Assembly: GCF_001975785.1 (NCBI RefSeq)
Contig: NZ_MSFI01000001.1
Coordinates: forward strand, 1-64,000
Reading direction: 5' to 3'
DNA length: 64,000 nucleotides
Origin: Domibacillus epiphyticus
GTDB lineage: Bacteria; Bacillota; Bacilli; Bacillales; Domibacillaceae
Shown here: positions 58,454-64,000 of the stretch, piece after piece
How the letters are laid out: every line of letters begins with the position of its first letter
Position numbering within the stretch: position 1 is the first letter of the stretch
Position numbers and translations under genes: made by a program
The notes under the pieces: generated by a model
The model's input: only the letters and a program-made list of their open reading frames with translations
Databases searched by the model: none
What the model was told of the DNA's origin: nothing

Positions 58454-59251
58454 ATGAATAAACAAAAAATCATTTCAATTGAAGACCGTATACCGAAGCT
58501 AAAAGAAATGCGTAAACGTAAAGCAAACCGGCGCCTGATCATTTTGCTGTCTTTGTTCCTTCTTCTTGCACTCTTATTAATTTATTTACAGTCTCCATTA
58601 AGTAAAGTGGAGCAAATTCATATTGAAGGCAATAATTTAATATCGGAAAAGGAAATTATTGAGCAAAGTGGACTGAATATAGGCAGTAATATTTGGTCTG
58701 CTGACAAACGTGCAGCAGAAAAAAAGCTTCTTAGCGATGACAGAATTAAGAAAGCGCATATATCAACAGGTTTTCCGAATGATTTAAAGGTGACGGTCAC
58801 GGAGCAGCATGAAATAGCCTATGCGGCACGAAATGGCGGCTTATATCCGGTTTTGGAAAACGGAAAAATTGTAGCGAAAGCAGTAAATGGACCGCCGTCA
58901 CAACTGCCGATACTATATGACTTTAAAGAGGGAGAAGCGCTTGATCATTTTGCAAAAGCAATCTTGACGCTCCCGGATGAAGTTGTTAATACAATTTCTG
59001 AAGTATATCATGATCCGAAACCCAATGACCCACTGCATATAAAAGCGTATATGACAGATGGATTCGAAGTTTCGGCAACGCTTTCCACATTTGGGGATAA
59101 AATGATTTACTACCCCTCTATTTCAAATCAGCTTGATCCTAATGTTAAAGGGGTCATTGATCTTGAGGTAGGGTCTTATTTTAAAGCGTATGACCCTTCA
59201 AAGCAGCAAAAATTAGAAAATGAGAGCCTGGAGGAGGCAGAAACTCCATAG
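58454..59251 (+). CDS. divIB: Cell division protein DivIB (FtsQ)
   Basis: 265 residues: a basic cytoplasmic tail, one membrane helix (about 29-48), a POTRA domain (SKVEQIHIEGNNLISEKEII), and a beta domain. Start ATG 58454 follows AGAGGTG. Stabilises the FtsL-DivIC-PbpB complex. In B. subtilis ylxW, ylxX and sbp follow; here none are present before ftsA. Confidence 0.92.
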   Translation: MNKQKIISIEDRIPKLKEMRKRKANRRLIILLSLFLLLALLLIYLQSPLSKVEQIHIEGNNLISEKEIIEQSGLNIGSNIWSADKRAAEKKLLSDDRIKKAHISTGFPNDLKVTVTEQHEIAYAARNGGLYPVLENGKIVAKAVNGPPSQLPILYDFKEGEALDHFAKAILTLPDEVVNTISEVYHDPKPNDPLHIKAYMTDGFEVSATLSTFGDKMIYYPSISNQLDPNVKGVIDLEVGSYFKAYDPSKQQKLENESLEEAETP

Positions 59252-59287
59252 TGTTTCTGAAAACGGGATAACTTAGCCTTTTCCAGC

Positions 59288-59317
59288 CTCTCATCTTAGT
59301 GTAGACTTGTATGAGAG
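59288..59317. repeat. Inverted repeat in the divIB-ftsA gap
   Basis: CTCTCAT (59288-59294) and ATGAGAG (59311-59317) form a 7-base-pair stem with a 16-base loop and no T-run, so it is not an obvious terminator. Confidence 0.45.
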
Positions 59318-59355
59318 AGTTCTAGAAACAAATTTAGTTGAAATTGTACACTTAA

Positions 59356-59383
59356 AGAGGAAAATATATTGAATAAGACGAAT
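59356..59383 (+). promoter_or_regulatory. Probable SigmaH promoter of ftsAZ
   Basis: AGAGGAAAA (59356-59364), 14 bases, then CGAAT (59379-59383): the spacing is exactly that of RWAGGAXXT-N14-HGAAT, with two mismatches in the -35. B. subtilis ftsAZ has a SigmaH promoter used at the onset of sporulation. The rest of the gap (59252-59469) probably also holds SigmaA promoters. Confidence 0.55.
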
Positions 59384-59469
59384 AACGTTCTTTATATACA
59401 TTTTAGCGTCTAGTGGTGCGAATTGTTGTTCGGTTATTCAAGCTTTTATGGTAAGGGAGGTGCCACAGC

Positions 59470-60774
59470 ATGAATAATAATGAAATTCTTGTAAGTCTTG
59501 ACATTGGTACATCCGCTATTAAAGTGATCATTGGAGAAATGGTTAATGATTCTTTAAATGTTATCGGTGTCGGGAATGTAAAATCTAAAGGAATTCGAAA
59601 AGGGGCTGTCGTCGATATTGACGATACGGTTCACTCGATAAAAAAAGCAATTGAGCAGGCAGAGCGTATGGTCGGTGTTGAAATTAGTACCGTGATTGTT
59701 GGTATTGCAGCCAATCACGCGGTTCTTCACCCGTGCAATGGTGTTGTGGCTGTTTCAAGTGAAAATCGTGAAATTACGAGCGAAGATGTCATACGAGTAA
59801 AAGATGCGGCACAGGTAATGTCCATCCCGCCGGATCGAGAAATTGTAAACGTTATTGCAAAACAATTTATCGTAGATGGATTTGATGAGATTAATGACCC
59901 GCGGGGTATGCTTGGCGTTCGCTTGGAAATGGAAGGAATTATCGTTACCGGTTCGAGAACTTTTTTACATAATACTTTGCGCTGTGTAGAACGAGCAGGA
60001 TTAGACATTAACGATATTGTTCTTCAACCACTTGCAAGTGGTGAAATAGCACTGTCAGACGATGAAAAAAATCTCGGCACGGTTTTGGTAGATATTGGCG
60101 GCGGTTCAACGACGATCTCTTTTTATAAAGATGGACATATAAAGCATACAACGGTTTTGCCTGTCGGCGGAGATCATATTACGAAAGATTTGTCGATCGG
60201 CCTTCGTACCTCCACTGAAGAAGCTGAGCACATTAAAACAAAGCACGGTCATGCTTTTTATGATCTTGCTTCAGAAGAAGAAGTCTTCAGTGTTCCGATC
60301 ATTGGCAGTGATCAGCACGATCAGTTTAATCAGCTTGAGATATCAGAGATTATTGAAGCAAGACTCGAAGAATTATTTATGATGATTGTAGAAGAACTTC
60401 GGCAATCAGGAATTACAGATGTGGCAGGCGGTTATGTATTAACTGGGGGCACTTCTGCAATGAACGGAATACTAGACCTTGCACAAGACGTTTTCCAAAA
60501 TCGTGTTCGTGTAGCGATCCCAGATTATATCGGTGTCCGGGAACCTCAATTTACGACAGCTGTTGGTTTGATTAAGTATGCGTATAAAAATGCTCGTCTT
60601 ACCGGACGGAAAGTTGGCGAGCCTCTGGATACACAGCCGAAAGAAATTGAAGAGCGCAGAGAGCGGCAGGAACAGAAGCAGGATACAAAGCCCTCAAAAA
60701 AAGAAAACGAAAAACAAAAAGATGGTGTCGGTTCAAAAATGAAACGGCTTTTCGGATACTTTTTTGAAGAGTAA
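59470..60774 (+). CDS. ftsA: Cell division protein FtsA
   Basis: 434 residues, actin-like ATPase. [15 protein letters not shown] phosphate-1, [11 protein letters not shown] phosphate-2, [10 protein letters not shown] adenosine motifs. The long Lys/Glu-rich linker (about 385-418) ends in an amphipathic helix, [12 protein letters not shown], which tethers Z-ring filaments to the membrane. AAGGGAGGTG precedes the ATG. Confidence 0.95.
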   Translation: MNNNEILVSLDIGTSAIKVIIGEMVNDSLNVIGVGNVKSKGIRKGAVVDIDDTVHSIKKAIEQAERMVGVEISTVIVGIAANHAVLHPCNGVVAVSSENREITSEDVIRVKDAAQVMSIPPDREIVNVIAKQFIVDGFDEINDPRGMLGVRLEMEGIIVTGSRTFLHNTLRCVERAGLDINDIVLQPLASGEIALSDDEKNLGTVLVDIGGGSTTISFYKDGHIKHTTVLPVGGDHITKDLSIGLRTSTEEAEHIKTKHGHAFYDLASEEEVFSVPIIGSDQHDQFNQLEISEIIEARLEELFMMIVEELRQSGITDVAGGYVLTGGTSAMNGILDLAQDVFQNRVRVAIPDYIGVREPQFTTAVGLIKYAYKNARLTGRKVGEPLDTQPKEIEERRERQEQKQDTKPSKKENEKQKDGVGSKMKRLFGYFFEE

Positions 60775-60812
60775 TAAGAATAAAAGATTATGACGAATTA
60801 GGAGGATTTGCC

Positions 60813-61970
60813 ATGTTGGAGTTTGATACAAATATAGATTCGTTGGCAACGATTAAAGTGATCGGCGTTGGCGGCGGCGGAAATAATGCTGTAAATCGTA
60901 TGATTGAGCATGGTGTACAGGGCGTGGATTTTATCGCCGTTAATACAGATGCGCAGGCACTCAATTTATCAAAAGCAGAAGTAAAAATGCAAATCGGTTC
61001 AAAATTGACACGAGGGTTAGGTGCAGGTGCCAACCCGGAAGTCGGAAAAAAAGCCGCAGAAGAAAGCAAAGAGCAAATTGAAGAAGCGCTTAAAGGTGCA
61101 GACATGGTATTCGTTACAGCTGGTATGGGCGGTGGAACGGGTACAGGCGCAGCTCCGGTTATTGCTCAAATTGCAAAAGACCTTGGTGCGCTGACTGTAG
61201 GTGTTGTAACACGTCCTTTTACATTTGAAGGACGAAAGCGTGCTACGCAGTCCGCAGGCGGTATTGAAGCAATGAAAGCGTCTGTCGATACATTGATCGT
61301 TATTCCGAATGACCGCATCCTTGAGATTGTGGATAAAAGTACACCGATGCTTGAAGCGTTCCGTGAAGCTGATAACGTTCTTCGCCAGGGTGTACAGGGG
61401 ATTTCCGATTTGATAGCTGAGCCTGGTTTGATTAACCTTGACTTTGCTGACGTGAAAACAATTATGTCCAATAAAGGATCTGCTTTGATGGGAATCGGGG
61501 TTGCATCCGGTGAAACCCGTGCAATCGAAGCGGCGAAAAAGGCAATTTCCAGTCCGTTGCTTGAAACGGCGATTGACGGCGCGCAAGGTGTGTTGATGAA
61601 CATTACTGGTGGAACTAACTTGAGCCTTTATGAAGTACAGGAAGCAGCAGATATTGTCTCATCTGCTTCTGACCAAGAAGTGAATATGATTTTCGGTTCT
61701 GTTATTAACGAGAATTTAAAAGATGAGATTATCGTTACAGTTATTGCGACCGGTTTTAAAGAACTTCCGTCTCAAGGGGGACAAACCCGCCCTAGTCTCG
61801 GCCAGGTAAAGCCTCAACAACAGGCAGCCCCGCAGCAACAAAAACCACGTGAAATTAAGCGTGAAGATGTGCCAGCTCAGGAACAGCCTATTCGTCAGCA
61901 GCAGCAAACATCTGCAGACGATACACTGGACATCCCGACATTTTTGCGTAACCGTAACAGAAGAAGATAG
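60813..61970 (+). CDS. ftsZ: Cell division protein FtsZ
   Basis: 385 residues, tubulin homologue. GTP-binding [12 protein letters not shown] near 104-115, synergy-loop [11 protein letters not shown], a Gln-rich linker, and the C-terminal anchor [13 protein letters not shown] that binds FtsA, SepF and EzrA. TTAGGAGGA precedes the ATG. Ends with a terminator before spoIIGA. Confidence 0.97.
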   Translation: MLEFDTNIDSLATIKVIGVGGGGNNAVNRMIEHGVQGVDFIAVNTDAQALNLSKAEVKMQIGSKLTRGLGAGANPEVGKKAAEESKEQIEEALKGADMVFVTAGMGGGTGTGAAPVIAQIAKDLGALTVGVVTRPFTFEGRKRATQSAGGIEAMKASVDTLIVIPNDRILEIVDKSTPMLEAFREADNVLRQGVQGISDLIAEPGLINLDFADVKTIMSNKGSALMGIGVASGETRAIEAAKKAISSPLLETAIDGAQGVLMNITGGTNLSLYEVQEAADIVSSASDQEVNMIFGSVINENLKDEIIVTVIATGFKELPSQGGQTRPSLGQVKPQQQAAPQQQKPREIKREDVPAQEQPIRQQQQTSADDTLDIPTFLRNRNRRR

Positions 61971-61978
61971 AATATAGT

Positions 61979-62007
61979 AACCCGTCACATTGGTGGCGGG
62001 TTTTTTT
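61979..62007 (+). terminator. Terminator after ftsZ
   Basis: AACCCGTCAC pairs with GTGGCGGGTT (one G-U pair), followed by TTTTTTT. Confidence 0.85.
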
Positions 62008-62127
62008 GTGATGACATATTTCGAAAAAATTGCTGTAAAAATTCACTCACATTGTGACATACATTGGAAACATATTCCGCTAAACTAATGGTCATAGGAC
62101 AGGCTGCCGGCACGGGGGAGGGTTGAA

Positions 62128-62976
62128 TTGACCGGTTATGCAGAAGTAATCCTACTTTATAATTTAGCGGCTGATGGGCTGCTATTGCTGGTAACAGGTA
62201 TCTTACTTGGTCACCCACCAAAAAGATCGCGCATTATACTGGCATCTATAATCGGAACGATCCCGCTATTCCTTCACATGATTTTGGGGTGGGACTGGCT
62301 AATCCATTTTGCGGTTAAAATGATTTCACCGGTTTTGATGGTCGTTATTGCCTTTAAAATAAACGGTATCGCCGTCCTTTTATCGGCTGTTCTTACCTTT
62401 TATTTCGTTACATTTTTAACAGGCGGTGTGTTATACGGATTTCAGTCTGTCTTATTAAATGGTACTGCATCCGGTCATTTTTCTACTGTACTGTTGTTCA
62501 TTTTATCTATTGCAACAACTTTTTATTTTATTCAGAGACGTCTTTTCAGTATGAGTACGAAAAGAAGTCTAAAAAGGCAAACAGTCCCGGTCAAGTTTTC
62601 AATTTGTCAGAAGGAATGGTCCGGCACAGCGCTAATTGATACGGGAAATTCACTGTGCGATCCCATCTCAAAAAAGGAAGTGGCTGTCTGTCAAGTCCGG
62701 GAGGATGAAGGGTGGCCGGCAGCAATTAGCGCAGGAGAACATGAAGCGCTCGCACAGCTTCCTGATCAATGGGCTGAAAAGATGACATGGATTCCTGCGA
62801 GGTCAATCGGTGCAGAACACCAGCTGCTCTCGGCATTTCGCACGGATGAATTTACCGTTTATATTGATGGGAAAGCTATCCAGACAAATAGAGCGCTTGT
62901 GACCTTTACAACATCTGCGCTTTCCGATGATCAGACTTTTTTTTGTATTCTGCACCCGAATATGGTTCGACAATGA
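62128..62976 (+). CDS. spoIIGA: Sigma-E processing aspartyl protease SpoIIGA
   Basis: 282 residues: five membrane segments in the N-terminal half, then a cytoplasmic retroviral-type aspartyl protease domain with the catalytic Asp in [14 protein letters not shown] start behind GGGGGAGGG. It cleaves the pro-sequence of SigmaE in the mother cell after SpoIIR signalling. Shorter than B. subtilis SpoIIGA (309) mainly in loops. sigE starts 22 bases downstream. Confidence 0.92.
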   Translation: MTGYAEVILLYNLAADGLLLLVTGILLGHPPKRSRIILASIIGTIPLFLHMILGWDWLIHFAVKMISPVLMVVIAFKINGIAVLLSAVLTFYFVTFLTGGVLYGFQSVLLNGTASGHFSTVLLFILSIATTFYFIQRRLFSMSTKRSLKRQTVPVKFSICQKEWSGTALIDTGNSLCDPISKKEVAVCQVREDEGWPAAISAGEHEALAQLPDQWAEKMTWIPARSIGAEHQLLSAFRTDEFTVYIDGKAIQTNRALVTFTTSALSDDQTFFCILHPNMVRQ

Positions 62977-62998
62977 ATGGAAAGGTGAGTGGTTATAC

Positions 62999-63718
62999 GT
63001 GCGCCCTGTCAAAACAAAGTTGATGTACGTGATGTACAATATGCTGCAAAAAGCAGGCATGAAATCAAAAACGATATATTATATCGGGGGTAGTGAAGCA
63101 TTGCCGCCTCCCCTTTCTCGAGATGAAGAAGCACATCTGCTGATGCAGCTTCCATCAGGTGATAAAGCAGTACGTGCGATGTTGATAGAGCGTAATTTGA
63201 GACTTGTTGTTTATATTGCCCGTAAATTTGAAAATACCGGTATTCATATTGAAGATTTAATCAGCATTGGCGCAATCGGACTTATAAAAGCCGTAAACAC
63301 ATTTAACCCCGAAAAGAAAATTAAACTAGCGACATACGCATCGCGTTGTATTGAAAACGAAATTTTAATGTATTTGCGCCGGAATAATAAAATACGTTCA
63401 GAAATTTCATTTGACGAGCCGCTTAACGTGGATTGGGACGGCAATGAATTGCTTTTGTCCGATGTATTGGGCACTGATAACGACATAATTACAAAAGGAA
63501 TTGAAGAAGCGGTTGACAAACATTTGGTCACTGAAGCACTTGCTGATCTTGAAGGTCGAGAGAAGCAAATTATTGAAATGCGATTTGGTTTAAATGGAGA
63601 AGAAGAAAAAACACAAAAAGAAGTGGCTGACCTCCTAGGCATTTCACAGTCTTATATTTCACGTTTAGAAAAAAAAATCATCGGACGGCTTAAGAAAGAA
63701 TTGAATAAGCTCCGCTGA
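62999..63718 (+). CDS. sigE: RNA polymerase sporulation sigma factor SigmaE (pro-form)
   Basis: 239 residues from GTG 62999, ten bases beyond AAAGGTGA; the longer frame overlaps spoIIGA. The pro-sequence ends at Tyr27-Tyr28 in [14 protein letters not shown], the same position as the cleavage region in B. subtilis. Sigma region 2 ([16 protein letters not shown]), region 3 and region 4 with a helix-turn-helix ([17 protein letters not shown]) follow. Mother-cell sigma factor, cotranscribed with its protease. Confidence 0.95.
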   Translation: MRPVKTKLMYVMYNMLQKAGMKSKTIYYIGGSEALPPPLSRDEEAHLLMQLPSGDKAVRAMLIERNLRLVVYIARKFENTGIHIEDLISIGAIGLIKAVNTFNPEKKIKLATYASRCIENEILMYLRRNNKIRSEISFDEPLNVDWDGNELLLSDVLGTDNDIITKGIEEAVDKHLVTEALADLEGREKQIIEMRFGLNGEEEKTQKEVADLLGISQSYISRLEKKIIGRLKKELNKLR

Positions 63719-63779
63719 ATAAAATTTTCCGGGCCGGAGATACTGTTCGAGAAACAGAGCAGCATGAGGAGGAACAGTG

Positions 63780-64000
63780 ATGGCCCGGAATAAAGTTGTA
63801 TTATGCGGTGTCGATACGTCGACGCTTCCTGTTTTGACAAATCCCGAAATGAAAGTGCTGTTTGTAAAGTATCAAAGCGGCGATAAAAGTGCACGTGAGG
63901 AACTCGTTACGGGCAATTTACGCCTTGTTTTAAGTGTTATTCAACGGTTCAATCACCGGAATGAACAGGCCGATGATTTATTTCAAGTCGGCTGCATTGG
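63780..64000 (+). CDS. sigG: RNA polymerase sporulation sigma factor SigmaG, 5' part
   Basis: The window ends inside this gene: 73 codons are visible. RNKVVLCGVDTSTLPVLTN at the N-terminus and NLRLVLSVIQRFNHR identify the forespore sigma factor SigmaG. ATG 63780 is six bases beyond GAGGAGGAAC; a GTG one codon upstream is possible. The sigE-sigG gap is 61 bases; no clear SigmaF promoter could be made out. Confidence 0.9.
   Translation, partial: MARNKVVLCGVDTSTLPVLTNPEMKVLFVKYQSGDKSAREELVTGNLRLVLSVIQRFNHRNEQADDLFQVGCI

Overview
This 64 kb window is a core-chromosome segment of an aerobic, endospore-forming Firmicute of the Bacillaceae. The evidence is gene content and order: rnjA-rpoY, def, pdhABCD, SR1, speA, yktABC, typA, the yla and ylb genes, pycA, ctaABCDEFG, and the division/cell-wall (dcw) cluster ending in spoIIGA-sigE-sigG. 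MurE carries the DNPR motif typical of meso-diaminopimelate peptidoglycan. BshC implies bacillithiol. The cta genes give a caa3-type cytochrome c oxidase. Many start codons are TTG or GTG behind strong AGGAGG-type ribosome sites. The order follows the Bacillus subtilis type but differs in detail, so the species is a relative rather than B. subtilis itself; I cannot name the genus.

Layout. 1-3.4 kb (minus strand): a C39-like peptidase, RNase J1, RNA polymerase epsilon, an unannotated 23-residue cationic peptide gene, and peptide deformylase. 3.5-8.8 kb: pyruvate dehydrogenase operon. 8.8-9.1 kb: the dual-function small RNA SR1 with the SR1P peptide gene and two matches to the CcpN operator consensus. 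9-18.4 kb: speA, small conserved yktA/yktB/ylaF/ylaH/ylaI/ylaL genes, an inositol monophosphatase, typA, ylaN and ftsW. 18.4-29.7 kb: pyruvate carboxylase, haem A synthesis and cytochrome oxidase. 29.7-41.9 kb: ylb region (RNase Y accessory factor, rsmD, coaD, sporulation membrane protein, patatin, PDZ-Lon protease, tmcAL, rpmF and others). 42-45 kb: panE, a decayed ABC-transporter ATPase gene, and bshC. 45.2-64 kb: mraZ-rsmH-ftsL-pbpB-spoVD-murE-mraY-murD-spoVE-murG-murB-divIB-ftsA-ftsZ, then spoIIGA-sigE and the start of sigG, cut by the window edge.

How it fits together. The first half is central carbon and energy flow: pyruvate enters through PDH or PycA, electrons leave through the caa3 oxidase, and SR1 sits between pdhD and speA as a sugar-responsive regulator. 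The second half builds septal peptidoglycan and the Z ring, and then uses the septum as the trigger for sporulation: SpoVD/SpoVE make spore wall, SpoIIGA processes pro-SigmaE, and SigG follows in the forespore. I see no prophage, insertion sequence, CRISPR array, rRNA or tRNA gene. I found no large undescribed system. The most novel items are the 23-residue amphipathic peptide gene, a structured leader before ylbG, a probable CTG start, and several unassigned proteins.
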